Shown piece after piece: positions 55,326 through 63,681 of a stretch of 64,000 nucleotides of DNA. The position numbers and the translations under genes are program-made. Source of the stretch: Streptomyces sp. VRA16 Mangrove soil (GTDB lineage: Bacteria; Actinomycetota; Actinomycetes; Streptomycetales; Streptomycetaceae); NCBI RefSeq assembly GCF_017377775.1, contig NZ_JAFVLN010000017.1, positions 62,001 through 126,000 on the forward strand. Direction: 5' to 3'. Position 1 is the stretch's first letter. The number at the start of each line of letters is the position of its first letter. The notes below the pieces were generated by a model, which saw only the letters and a program-made list of their open reading frames with translations, did no database searches and was not told the DNA's origin.

Positions 55326-56168
55326 ATGACAGTCGGCGACTGGAACCTCGACCGCAGCTTCACCGGCTCGTCCGGCGAGATCCGCTGGACCGCACTCGGC
55401 GCCGTGGACGCGCCGCCCGTCGTGCTCGTCCACGGCACCCCGTTCTCGTCGTACGTCTGGCGGGCCCCCGCGCGGGCGCTCGCCGGCCGGTTCCGTGTGT
55501 ACGTGTGGGACCTGCCGGGCTACGGCGCCTCGGAGATGCGCGCGGGGCAGCCCGTCGACCTCGACAGCCAGGCCCGCGCCCTCGCCGAACTCCTCGGCCA
55601 CTGGCGGCTCGAACGGCCGGCCGTCGTCGCCCACGACTTCGGCGGCGCCGTCAGCCTGCGCGCCCACCTGCTGCACGGCGCCGCGTACTCCCGGCTCGCG
55701 CTCGTCGATCCGGTGGCGCTCGCGCCGTGGGGCTCGCCCACGTACCGGTTGCTGGCCGAACACGCCGACGTCTTCCGGCAGTTGCCCGGCGACCTGCACG
55801 AGGCGCTGGTGCACCGCTACATCAGCTCGTGCAGTCACCCCGGGCTGCGCCCCGACACCCACGCACGGCTCGTCGCGCCGTGGCTGACCGCGGCCGGGCG
55901 GGACGCCTTCTACCGGCAGATCGAGCAGAACGTCCCGTGCGAGGCCACCGATGACATCCAGGGCCGGTACGGGGATCTCGACCTGCCCGTGCTGATCTGC
56001 TGGGGCGCCGAGGACACCTGGATCCCGGTCGCACGCGGCCATGAGCTGGCCCGGCTGATCCCCGGCGCGGAGCTGCGGATCATCGAGGGCGCGGGGCACC
56101 TCGTCCAGGAGGACGCGCCCGCCGAACTCACGCTCGCCCTCGGGGAGTTCCTGCGTACAGGCGCGTGA
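55326..56168 (+). CDS. Alpha/beta hydrolase with Asp nucleophile (epoxide hydrolase/haloalkane dehalogenase-like)
   Basis: 280 aa. The nucleophile elbow reads HDFGG (D104) instead of GxSxG, as in haloalkane dehalogenases and epoxide hydrolases. The oxyanion loop HGTPFSS, an acid candidate D230 (GAEDTWIP) and H258 (GAGHLVQED) complete the triad. It is not an esterase by sequence; C-halogen or epoxide substrates are possible. It starts 18 nt after the TetR gene, so the two may be one transcript. The 3' end overlaps the convergent WYL gene by 41 nt. Confidence 0.88.
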   Translation: MTVGDWNLDRSFTGSSGEIRWTALGAVDAPPVVLVHGTPFSSYVWRAPARALAGRFRVYVWDLPGYGASEMRAGQPVDLDSQARALAELLGHWRLERPAVVAHDFGGAVSLRAHLLHGAAYSRLALVDPVALAPWGSPTYRLLAEHADVFRQLPGDLHEALVHRYISSCSHPGLRPDTHARLVAPWLTAAGRDAFYRQIEQNVPCEATDDIQGRYGDLDLPVLICWGAEDTWIPVARGHELARLIPGAELRIIEGAGHLVQEDAPAELTLALGEFLRTGA

Positions 56169-57132
56169 TCTCGGCGGCGCAGCGGGCCAGTTCGGCGCGG
56201 ACCTCCGGCGGTTCGAGCACCTCCAGGTGCCCGGCGAAGGGCAGCAGGCTGCGGGTGGCACCGAGGACGCCGTAGCCGAGCCTGACCGTGATCCACTCGC
56301 CGCCGTCGCCGTCCGCGTCGTCCGCGGCCTTCGCGCCGTCCTCGGGGTGCTCGATCAAGGAGTTGCCGCACAGCCGCAGGAACAGGTCGTAGCGACTGCG
56401 GTGGACCCGCGCGGTGACGGCGATTCCGCCGGGCCGCTGCTCGACCTGGCGCTTCAACACGGCCCAGACGTCGGCGAGTTCGACGCCGTCGCGGCGCTGG
56501 ACCGGCGCGTCGGTGACCGTCACCGACTGGGTGCGGTCGGCCCGGAAGAGCCGGGGCACCCCGCGGCGGTCGGCGACCAGGTACCAGACGCCCGCCTTGG
56601 AGACGAGGCCGTACGGGTCGACGGTGTAGGTGCGCGGCGTCTCGGTGCCGCTGTGCCGGTACCGGATGCGCAGCCTGTGGTCGGTGAAGACGGCCTCCTG
56701 GAGATCGGTGACGTCGACCTCGCGGGGCGGCGGGCCCATCCAGCGGGACGCCTCGACCAGAATCCGACGGCTCGTCAACTCGGCGGCGGGTCGGTGCGGT
56801 TCGGGCAGCGCGACCATCACCTTGCGCAGCGCCGAGCCCAAGGCCTGGTCGAGGCCGAGGGCGGCGTGGGCGCCGCGGGCCGCGAGGATGAACAGGGCGC
56901 GGGCCTCGTCGGCGGTCAGCCCCGTGATGTCGGTGCGGTAGCCCGGCAGGAGCGCGATGCCGCCGTGGCGGCCGCGCTCGGCGTAGACCGGGACGCCCGC
57001 AGCGGACAGCGCGTCGACGTCCCGGTAGATGGTGCGGACCGAGACCTCCAGGCGGGTGGCCAGGTCGGGGGCCGGGACGCGGCCGTGGGTCTGGAGCAGC
57101 AGGATGATCGACAGGAGGCGGTCTGACTTCAC
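56128..57132 (-). CDS. WYL domain transcriptional regulator (YafY type)
   Basis: 334 aa with an N-terminal winged HTH (LLLQTHGRVPAPDLATRLEV ... TIYRDVDAL), then a WYL domain (RTYTVDPYGLVSKAGVWYLV) and a WCX-type C-terminal domain. I chose GTG 57132 (MKSDRLLS-type start usual for the family) over TTG 57159. It is divergent from the MDMPI-like gene, which it may control. WYL regulators sense small molecules or nucleic acids. Confidence 0.9.
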   Translation of the reverse strand: MKSDRLLSIILLLQTHGRVPAPDLATRLEVSVRTIYRDVDALSAAGVPVYAERGRHGGIALLPGYRTDITGLTADEARALFILAARGAHAALGLDQALGSALRKVMVALPEPHRPAAELTSRRILVEASRWMGPPPREVDVTDLQEAVFTDHRLRIRYRHSGTETPRTYTVDPYGLVSKAGVWYLVADRRGVPRLFRADRTQSVTVTDAPVQRRDGVELADVWAVLKRQVEQRPGGIAVTARVHRSRYDLFLRLCGNSLIEHPEDGAKAADDADGDGGEWITVRLGYGVLGATRSLLPFAGHLEVLEPPEVRAELARCAAEITRLYAGTPRGRA

Positions 57133-57263
57133 CGGGTCAGCGTCTCGCAGACTCGGCAAAAATGCTGACTGAAGCTGTCAGGTATCTGCGGCAAGGTGGA
57201 GGCCAAGAGCGGGGGCGCGTGCGGCTTCGCCGCGCCTCTCCCATCCGTACTTCAGGAGTCGAG

Positions 57264-57860
57264 ATGTCCCAGGTCCTCCCGTCCGACCCCCGCCCCCTCT
57301 TCGAGGAGGCCACCTCGCAAGTGGCCCGGCTCATCGCCTCGGTGCGGCCGGACCAGTACGAACTGTCCACTCCGTGCAGCGAGTTCGACGTGCGGCGGCT
57401 GGTGTCGCACTGTATCGGCGGGATGCGGCGGATCGCCGTCGTCGGGGAGGGCGGCGACGGGAACGCCGTCGTCTCCTTCGCCGACGAGGTCCCGGACGCC
57501 GGGCTGGCCGAGGCGTACGACGCCGCGCGGGCCGACGCGCTCAAGGCCTGGCAGGACGAGGCCGTGCTCGACCGGCAGGTGTCCGTCCCGTGGGGCAAGG
57601 TGCCGGGGCGCGGGGCGCTGTCCGGTTATGTGCTGGAGTCCTCGGCCCACGCCTGGGACCTGCGGGAGGCGCTGGGCCGGACGGACCCGCTGCCCCCGGA
57701 GCCGGCCGTGTTCGCGCTGGCCTTCGCCCGGCAGACGCTGCCCGCGGAGCGGCGCGGCGCCGATGTGCCGTTCGACGAGGTCGTGCCGGCGCCCGAAGGC
57801 GCGGACGCCCACGGGGAGCTGGCGGCCTGGCTGGGCCGCCGCCCCCTCGGCAGGCCGTAG
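57264..57860 (+). CDS. TIGR03086/MDMPI-type metal-binding protein
   Basis: 198 aa, DinB-like fold with three candidate metal ligands: H49 (LVSHC), E125 and H129 (LESSAHAWD), matching the mycothiol-dependent maleylpyruvate isomerase layout (E-x3-H). This suggests a mycothiol-linked transferase or isomerase. ATG 57264 has CAGGAG about 6 nt upstream. Divergent from the WYL regulator. Confidence 0.86.
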   Translation: MSQVLPSDPRPLFEEATSQVARLIASVRPDQYELSTPCSEFDVRRLVSHCIGGMRRIAVVGEGGDGNAVVSFADEVPDAGLAEAYDAARADALKAWQDEAVLDRQVSVPWGKVPGRGALSGYVLESSAHAWDLREALGRTDPLPPEPAVFALAFARQTLPAERRGADVPFDEVVPAPEGADAHGELAAWLGRRPLGRP

Positions 57861-57996
57861 CCGTCCGGTCCTAGGTGGATCGACCCGCAGGGTTGTTGAC
57901 GCGGCTGAACGGTGGGCGCTCTCGGCGTGCCGGGTGCAAGGCTGTGCCGATGACCCGGAGGTACTCCCGAGGCAGGAGGGAGATGGAGGACGCGCC
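57861..57996. other. Convergent 3' gap, no clear element
   Basis: 136 bp between the MDMPI-like and thioesterase genes. I looked for a bidirectional hairpin and saw no strong one; a short in-frame ATG (57982) leads to a stop within five codons. Confidence 0.5.
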
Positions 57997-58872
57997 CTAG
58001 CCGAGCCGGACCCGGGCCAGTTGGCGCGACTGGGCGACGAGGCGGTCACGGGAGTCCCAGACCTCGGCGTCCTCCTCCAGGAAGCCGCCCGCGAGGTTGC
58101 GGGTGGTGATGGAGACGCGCAGCGGGCCGGGGGCCGGGCGGCAGCGGACGTGGACGGTGAGTTCGACCGTCGGGACCCAGCCCTTGAGGCCCATCTCGAA
58201 CGCGGTGGGCGGCAGCGCGTCCACCGCGAGCAGCAGCGACAGCGGGTCGGCGTCCCGGCCGTCGGCGAGGCCGAACCAGGCCCGCATCTCGCCCTTGCCG
58301 GACGGCGCCCCGAGCGCCCAGCCCAGCGTCGACGGGTCGAGTTTCAGGGCGAGCCGGTCGGTGATCGCGGAGGAGCCGGGGACGGGCGGCGCGCCCTCGG
58401 GGGCGTCGCCCGCGCCGAAGCACTGGTCGATGGGCGGGAAGGCCGGCATCTCGGCGCTGGTGCGCACGTCGTCCGGGAGCGCGTCCAGGTCGCCGTACGA
58501 GGCGAGGACACGGATCCGCTCGACCTCGGTGCCGTCCTCCGCGTACTGGAACAGGGAGGCCTGCCCGGTGGAGAGGGTGCGGCCGGTGCGGACCACGTCC
58601 GTGCGGATCACCGCGGGGCCGGGGGCCGAGGCGGTGAGGTAGTGCGCGGAGATCGTGAACGGGTCGGAGTGCGGCAGCGCGTCCGACAGCGCGCGGCCGA
58701 GCACGGCGAGGAGATAGCCGCCGTTGACGGCATTGATGATCGTCCAGCCCGCCGAGAGGTCGATGTCGTAGACCCCGGGCTCGCCCGGGCGCCGGGTGAC
58801 GGCGGTGTCGCGGTCGAACTCGCTGTCGCCGATGCGCGCCGGGCGATCCTGCGTGGATACTGCGTCTGCCAT
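57997..58872 (-). CDS. Acyl-CoA thioesterase family protein (double hotdog)
   Basis: A 291-aa TesB-like protein. The N-terminal half has AGWTIINAVNGGYLLAVLGR, as in hotdog thioesterases, and the second hotdog copy includes LLLAVDALPPTAFEMG and VELTVHVRC. It is expected to hydrolyse acyl-CoA. ATG 58872; a GTG at 58890 is possible. The ribosome-binding site is weak. Followed upstream by a CCACRG hexamer array. Confidence 0.85.
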   Translation of the reverse strand: MADAVSTQDRPARIGDSEFDRDTAVTRRPGEPGVYDIDLSAGWTIINAVNGGYLLAVLGRALSDALPHSDPFTISAHYLTASAPGPAVIRTDVVRTGRTLSTGQASLFQYAEDGTEVERIRVLASYGDLDALPDDVRTSAEMPAFPPIDQCFGAGDAPEGAPPVPGSSAITDRLALKLDPSTLGWALGAPSGKGEMRAWFGLADGRDADPLSLLLAVDALPPTAFEMGLKGWVPTVELTVHVRCRPAPGPLRVSITTRNLAGGFLEEDAEVWDSRDRLVAQSRQLARVRLG

Positions 58873-58917
58873 ACCGGAAACGTACAACACGTGACTACTA
58901 AGCGGTAGCTTTTGTTG

Positions 58918-58971
58918 CCACGACCACAGCCACGGCCACGGCCACGTCCACAGCCACAGCCACAGCCACGG
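58918..58971. repeat. Nine tandem CCACRN hexamers
   Basis: Nine consecutive six-base units, mostly CCACAG or CCACGG, fill the gap between the thioesterase start and the end of the TRIC gene. On the minus strand it lies downstream of the TRIC gene and upstream of the thioesterase gene. Confidence 0.85.
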
Positions 58972-58986
58972 CCGGAGCCACCGCCG

Positions 58987-59658
58987 TCAAGGCGTCTCGT
59001 CCGTCACCTCGACCACCGTCGACCTGCGGTTCCAGGCGCGCGGCGCGCGCCAGTGGTAGCGCATCGCGAGCAGCCGCAGCACGAAGGCGGTCAGCACGGC
59101 GATGCCGCTGGTGAACCCGTCGAGGGCGTCGAAACGGATGCAGAGCACCACGATGACGGCACCGACGATCGCGGGAACGGCGTACAGGTCGCGGTCCCAG
59201 CGCACCAGGGACGGCACCTCGTTGGCGATGATGTCGCGCAGCACGCCGCCGCCGACCGCGGTGGCCAGGCCCAGGGCCGCGGAGGAGGTGAGGCCGAGCC
59301 CGTAGTCGTACGCCTTGGTCGTGCCGGTGACGCAGAACAGGCCGAGGCCCGCCGCGTCGAAGACGTTCACCGCGATCTGGGTGCGCTCGACCTCCGGATG
59401 CAGGAAGAAGACGAGCGCGGCGGCGAACAGCGGGGTGATGAAGTAGCCGAGGTCGGTGAAGGCGGCCGGTGGCACCGCCCCGATGACCAGGTCACGGAAG
59501 ACCCCTCCGCCCAGCGCGGTGACCTCGGCGAGCGCGGCGATCCCGAAGACGTCCCAGTTCTTGCGTACGGCCATCAACGCACCGGAGATGGCGAACACGA
59601 AGATGCCGATGAGGTCGAGCCAATGCTGGACGGAGGGGGTGAACAGTTCCTGGAGCAC
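58987..59658 (-). CDS. TRIC/UPF0126 family membrane channel
   Basis: A 223-aa seven-TM protein made of two similar halves, each with the glycine-rich GGGxxRD motif (GGGVFRDLVIG and GGGVLRDIIAN). The family includes bacterial TRIC cation channels and YadS/YicG. The N-terminus starts MLQELFTPSVQHWLDLIG. It likely passes K+ or similar ions, or glycine in some members. It begins 28 nt after the M1 peptidase stop. Confidence 0.9.
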   Translation of the reverse strand: MLQELFTPSVQHWLDLIGIFVFAISGALMAVRKNWDVFGIAALAEVTALGGGVFRDLVIGAVPPAAFTDLGYFITPLFAAALVFFLHPEVERTQIAVNVFDAAGLGLFCVTGTTKAYDYGLGLTSSAALGLATAVGGGVLRDIIANEVPSLVRWDRDLYAVPAIVGAVIVVLCIRFDALDGFTSGIAVLTAFVLRLLAMRYHWRAPRAWNRRSTVVEVTDETP

Positions 59659-59686
59659 CCGATATTTTTACCTATGGAACATGGGC

Positions 59687-61084
59687 CTACAGCGTCGGCT
59701 TGCCCGTCGTGAACAGCCAGGTGTCGAACAAGTCGTCCAACTGCTGCCCGGAGACCCGCTCGGCCAGCGCGATGAAGTCCTCGGTGGTGGCGTTCCCGTA
59801 CCGGTGCAGTCGCGTCCACTGCGGCAGCAGCTCGAAGAACGCCTTGTCACCGATGCGCTCGCGCAGCATCTGCAGCGTCATCGCGCCGCGCTGGTAGACG
59901 GCCGAGGCGAACATCGTGTCGCGCTGCGGGTCGCCGACCTTGATCTGCCAGAACGAGGAGTCGGCGGGTCGCGCGTCGTAGCCCGCCCGGAACGAGTCGT
60001 GGGCGGACCGGATGCCCTTGTGCTCGGACCACAGCCACTGGGCGTAGGTGGCGAAGCCCTCGTTGAGCCAGATGTTCTTCCACTGCTCCACGGAGACGGA
60101 GTCGCCGAACCACTGGTGGGCCAGTTCGTGCACGATCGTCGACTCGGAGCGGACGGCCGAGTAGCTGGGCTTGGACTGGGTCTCCAGGGAGAAGCCGGCC
60201 TCGGGCATGTCGTCGACGACGGCGCCGGTCTCCTCGAACGGGTACGGGCCGAAGACCTGCGACCAGTAGTCGGTGGCCTCCGCCGTCACCGCGTACACGT
60301 CGACGTTGTTGCTGTTGGCGAGGACCGGGTCGATGGCCACGTAGATGGGCGTGCCGGCCGGGGTCCTCCCGGTCTTCACGTCGAACTTGCCGATGCTGGC
60401 GGTCGCGAGATAGGTCGCCATCGGCTTGCTCTCGCGCCAGTGGTTGACGGTCCGGGTGCCCTTGTCGGTGTCGTACGTGTCGACGAGCCGGCCGTTCGAG
60501 ACGCCGGTCAGGCCCTTGGGGGCCTTGATGCGGATGTCGTACGTGGCCTTGTCGGCGGGGTGGTCGCTGGACGGGAACCAGGTGGAGGCGGCGTTCGGTT
60601 CGCAGGCCACGAAGACGCCGTCGGCGGTCTTCATCCAGCCGTAGTCGGAGCCGAAGACGATGGGGCCGCTGAGCGCCTCGGGGACGCCGCCGTAGGTGAC
60701 GCTGACGGTGAAGGTGTTGCCCTTGCGCAGCGGGGTGCGCGGGGTGATGACGATCTCGTCGCCGGTGCGCGTGAACTCGGCGTGTCTGCCGTTCACTTCG
60801 ATCCGGGTGACCGTGAGCTTCTGCAGGTCCAGGTCGAAGGAGGAGAGGTTCTGGGTGGCGCGCGCGGTGAGGGTCGTACGGCCGTCGAGGCGGTCGGTGT
60901 CGGGGTCGTACGCGACGTCGAGGGCGTAGTGACGGGCGTCGAAGCCGCCGTTGCCGAGCTCCGGGAAGTACGGGTCGCCGATGCCGGCGGAGCCGGGGGT
61001 GGGGGCGGGGGCCGCGGCGATCAGGGTGAAGGAGGCTGCCGCGACGGTGAGGGCGGCGAGGCGGGCCGAACGGGAGAGAGCCAT
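59687..61084 (-). CDS. Secreted M1-like metallopeptidase
   Basis: 465 aa. A Sec signal peptide (1-33) precedes the M1 N-terminal beta domain and the gluzincin zinc site HELAHQW (H319, E320, H323) plus E342 (WLNEGFATYAQW). The M1 GAMEN exopeptidase motif is replaced by GFSLE (297-301), so binding of a free peptide N-terminus may be altered. It lacks the long C-terminal helical domain of full aminopeptidases. ATG 61084 has AAGGGA upstream. A 11-bp inverted repeat lies just ahead. Confidence 0.9.
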   Translation of the reverse strand: MALSRSARLAALTVAAASFTLIAAAPAPTPGSAGIGDPYFPELGNGGFDARHYALDVAYDPDTDRLDGRTTLTARATQNLSSFDLDLQKLTVTRIEVNGRHAEFTRTGDEIVITPRTPLRKGNTFTVSVTYGGVPEALSGPIVFGSDYGWMKTADGVFVACEPNAASTWFPSSDHPADKATYDIRIKAPKGLTGVSNGRLVDTYDTDKGTRTVNHWRESKPMATYLATASIGKFDVKTGRTPAGTPIYVAIDPVLANSNNVDVYAVTAEATDYWSQVFGPYPFEETGAVVDDMPEAGFSLETQSKPSYSAVRSESTIVHELAHQWFGDSVSVEQWKNIWLNEGFATYAQWLWSEHKGIRSAHDSFRAGYDARPADSSFWQIKVGDPQRDTMFASAVYQRGAMTLQMLRERIGDKAFFELLPQWTRLHRYGNATTEDFIALAERVSGQQLDDLFDTWLFTTGKPTL

Positions 61085-61107
61085 GGGCGTGTGTCCCTTC
61101 GGGGCTG

Positions 61108-61142
61108 AGTCCTGCGTGCCGGTGTATCCGACACGCAGGACT
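61108..61142. promoter_or_regulatory. Inverted repeat ahead of the M1 peptidase start
   Basis: AGTCCTGCGTG (61108-61118) and its complement (61132-61142) are separated by 13 bp, 24 nt upstream of the start codon. It could be an operator or an mRNA stem in the leader. Confidence 0.5.
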
Positions 61143-61290
61143 CTGTCCGGAAAGGGTGCGACATGTACATGACCCATTTGGGCCATGTCGCTCCGCCGGC
61201 AGCGGCTCCGCCGCGCGGGCGCTGCCAGCCCCCACCGGGCGTGCACCCGGCAACCAAGCGGCCGGGACCGATCTGAACGCCGGCGGGAAC

Positions 61291-61338
61291 GCTCACCCCG
61301 CGCCGGGGCGCCGCCTTGCCCACCCTGCCGCCCATGGC
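61291..61338 (-). repeat. Dispersed intergenic repeat, copy 2
   Basis: The reverse complement of this 48-nt stretch matches 28500-28547 at about 40 positions. Both copies share TGGGCGGCAGGGTGGGC exactly. A second inner CCCCG/CGGGG pair could form a small hairpin. Confidence 0.6.
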
Positions 61339-61342
61339 GGCA

Positions 61343-61417
61343 GATTGCCCAAGGCGGGGGCGACCGGCGGCGATTGCCCAAGGCGGGTGCGGCAGGCGGC
61401 AGATTGCCCAAGGCGGG
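61343..61417. repeat. Three 16-bp direct repeats, 29-30 bp apart
   Basis: GATTGCCCAAGGCGGG occurs at 61343-61358, 61372-61387 and 61402-61417, each preceded by a GGCGG stretch. The spacing of 29-30 bp is near three helical turns. It ends 3 bp before the oppF stop codon. Confidence 0.9.
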
Positions 61418-61420
61418 GGG

Positions 61421-62560
61421 CTACTCGGCGGGGGCCGAGGGGGCCGGGACCGTGATGACGTCGATGGCTTCCTTGGCGACCTGGAGGAGCTTGGTGTCCT
61501 CCGGGGCCTGGTCGGGAGCGTTCTCCGGGTGATGGCAGGCCACCTGGTGCCCGGTGCCGAGCTGAAGGAGCGGCGGCTCCTTCGTGGCGCAGAGCTCCGT
61601 CGCCTTCCAGCACCGCGTGTGGAACCGGCACCCGGCGGGCGGATCGATCGGCGACGGCACGTCACCGCGCAGCAGGATCCGCTCGCTCTTGGCCCCGCGC
61701 CGCTTGGGGTCCGGCACCGGCACGGCCGAGAGCAGCGCCTTGGTGTACGGATGCATCGGCGTGGAGTAGAGATCGTCGCGGTCGGCCAGCTCCACGATCT
61801 TGCCGAGGTACATCACCGCGATCCGGTCCGAGACGTGCCGGATGACCGAGAGGTCGTGCGCGATGATCACGTACGTCAGGCCGAGCTCGTCCTGGAGGTC
61901 GTCCAGCAGGTTCACGACCTGCGCCTGGATCGAGACGTCCAGGGCCGAGACGGGCTCGTCCGCCACGACCAGCTTCGGGCGCAGCGCCAGCGCCCGCGCG
62001 ATACCGATGCGCTGGCGCTGACCGCCGGAGAACTCGTGCGGGTAGCGGTTGTAGTGCTCGGGGTTGAGCCCGACCCGCTCCAGGAGATCCTGGACCGCCT
62101 TCTTCACGCCGCCCTCGGGCTTGACGCCCTGCAGCTTGAAGGGGGCGCCGACGATCGTGCCGATGTTGTGGCGCGGGTTCAGCGACGAGTACGGGTCCTG
62201 GAAGATCATCTGCACGTCGCGGCGGAGCGGACGCATGCCGCCCGTGCCCAGGTGCGTGATGTCCTTGCCCTCGAACTCGACACGGCCACCGGTCGGTTCG
62301 AGCAGCCGCGTGATGAGCCGGCCCATCGTCGACTTGCCGCAGCCGGACTCGCCGACGACGCCGAGGGTCTCCCCCGCACGGACGTCGAAGGACAGCCCGT
62401 CGACGGCCTGCACGGCCGCGACCTGCCGCTTGAGCAGGCCCTTCTTGATCGGGAAGTGCTTGACCAGGTTCTCGACCTTGAGCAGCGGCTCACCGGGCGC
62501 CGCGTCCGCGGAAGTCGCGAGGGACTCGGGGGACTCGGCCGCCTGCGGGGGGATCGTCAT
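61421..62560 (-). CDS. Oligopeptide/dipeptide ABC transporter ATP-binding protein (OppF/DppF type)
   Basis: 379 aa with Walker [10 protein letters not shown], signature [14 protein letters not shown], Walker [13 protein letters not shown], and the oligopeptide C-terminal region with Cys-rich motif ([10 protein letters not shown]) seen in Opp/Dpp ATPases. ATG 62560 is chosen; GTG 62590 in a GTGA overlap with oppD is an alternative and would favour coupling. It is the last gene of the operon. Confidence 0.92.
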   Translation of the reverse strand: MTIPPQAAESPESLATSADAAPGEPLLKVENLVKHFPIKKGLLKRQVAAVQAVDGLSFDVRAGETLGVVGESGCGKSTMGRLITRLLEPTGGRVEFEGKDITHLGTGGMRPLRRDVQMIFQDPYSSLNPRHNIGTIVGAPFKLQGVKPEGGVKKAVQDLLERVGLNPEHYNRYPHEFSGGQRQRIGIARALALRPKLVVADEPVSALDVSIQAQVVNLLDDLQDELGLTYVIIAHDLSVIRHVSDRIAVMYLGKIVELADRDDLYSTPMHPYTKALLSAVPVPDPKRRGAKSERILLRGDVPSPIDPPAGCRFHTRCWKATELCATKEPPLLQLGTGHQVACHHPENAPDQAPEDTKLLQVAKEAIDVITVPAPSAPAE

Positions 62561-62586
62561 CTCGTTCTCGGGTCCTTTGGCGTCCG

Positions 62587-63681
62587 TCACAGCTTCGGCG
62601 CAATCTCTTCGGTCCAGATCCGCTCCCGCTCCTCGGCCGACATGTGGCAGGCGGAGAAGTGACCGGAGCCGACCTCGCGCAGTTCGGGGCGCTCGGTACG
62701 CGTGATGTTGTCCTTCGGGATGTCCGCGTACGGGCACCGCGGGTTGAAGGCGCAGCCGCTCGGCAGGTTGATCAGGCTGGGCGGGGAGCCCTTGACCGGG
62801 ATGAGCCGCTCGGTCTGCTCGCGGTCGATGCGCGGCATCGAGCCCAGCAGGCCCCAGGTGTAGGGGTGCTGGGGCTCCTCGAAGACCTCGGCGGCGGTGC
62901 CGCGCTCCACGCACCGGCCGCCGTACATGACGAGCAGTTCGTCGGCCATCTCCGCGACGACCCCGAGGTCGTGCGTGATCATGATGACGGCCGAGCCGAA
63001 CTCCTTCTGCAGATCACGGATCAGGTCCAGGATCTGCGCCTGCACGGTCACGTCGAGGGCCGTGGTCGGCTCGTCGGCGATCAGCAGCTCGGGGTTGTTC
63101 ACCAGCGCCATCGCGATCATGGCGCGCTGGCGCATACCGCCGGAGAACTCGTGCGGGTAGGAGTCGACGCGCTTGTCGGGCTGCGGGATGCCGACCCGGT
63201 CGAGCATCTCGATCGCCCGCTTGCGGGCGGTCTTCTTGTCGACGTCGTGGTGGACCCGGTACGCCTCCACGATCTGCTTGCCGATCGAGTAGTACGGGTG
63301 CAGCGCGGAGAGCGGGTCCTGGAAGATCATCGCCATGTCGCGGCCGCGCAGCCGGCGCACCTTGTCCTGGTCGCCGGAGAGCAGCTCCGTGCCGTCCAGC
63401 CAGATCTCACCGCTGATCTGCGCCTTGCGGCGGCCGTACTGGCCCGCGGTGTGCAGGCCCATGATGCCCAGCGACGTGACGGACTTGCCCGATCCGGACT
63501 CGCCGACGATGCCGAGGGTGCGCCCCTTCTCCAGGGTGAAGGAGAGCCCGTCGACGGACTTGACCAGGCCGTCGTCGGTCGGGAAGTGCACCTTGAGGTC
63601 GCGGACCTCGAGGAAGGCGCTGGGAGCGCCGGAGGCGGTGGGTTCGCCGACCGCGGCTCCGGTCTTGGACAGTTCGGTCAT
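62587..63681 (-). CDS. Oligopeptide/dipeptide ABC transporter ATP-binding protein (OppD/DppD type)
   Basis: 364 aa with Walker [10 protein letters not shown], signature [14 protein letters not shown], Walker [13 protein letters not shown], and the C-terminal oligopeptide extension including [15 protein letters not shown] 63681 overlaps the permease stop in an ATGA junction. It pairs with the OppF-type ATPase to power the importer. Confidence 0.93.
   Translation of the reverse strand: MTELSKTGAAVGEPTASGAPSAFLEVRDLKVHFPTDDGLVKSVDGLSFTLEKGRTLGIVGESGSGKSVTSLGIMGLHTAGQYGRRKAQISGEIWLDGTELLSGDQDKVRRLRGRDMAMIFQDPLSALHPYYSIGKQIVEAYRVHHDVDKKTARKRAIEMLDRVGIPQPDKRVDSYPHEFSGGMRQRAMIAMALVNNPELLIADEPTTALDVTVQAQILDLIRDLQKEFGSAVIMITHDLGVVAEMADELLVMYGGRCVERGTAAEVFEEPQHPYTWGLLGSMPRIDREQTERLIPVKGSPPSLINLPSGCAFNPRCPYADIPKDNITRTERPELREVGSGHFSACHMSAEERERIWTEEIAPKL

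Larger units (their letters stand above)
61085..61420. other. 336-bp gap upstream of the M1 peptidase gene
   Basis: It contains an inverted repeat (61108-61142), the second copy of a dispersed repeat (61291-61338) and three 16-bp direct repeats (61343-61417). No gene was recognised. It is downstream of oppF and holds the peptidase promoter. Confidence 0.6.
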
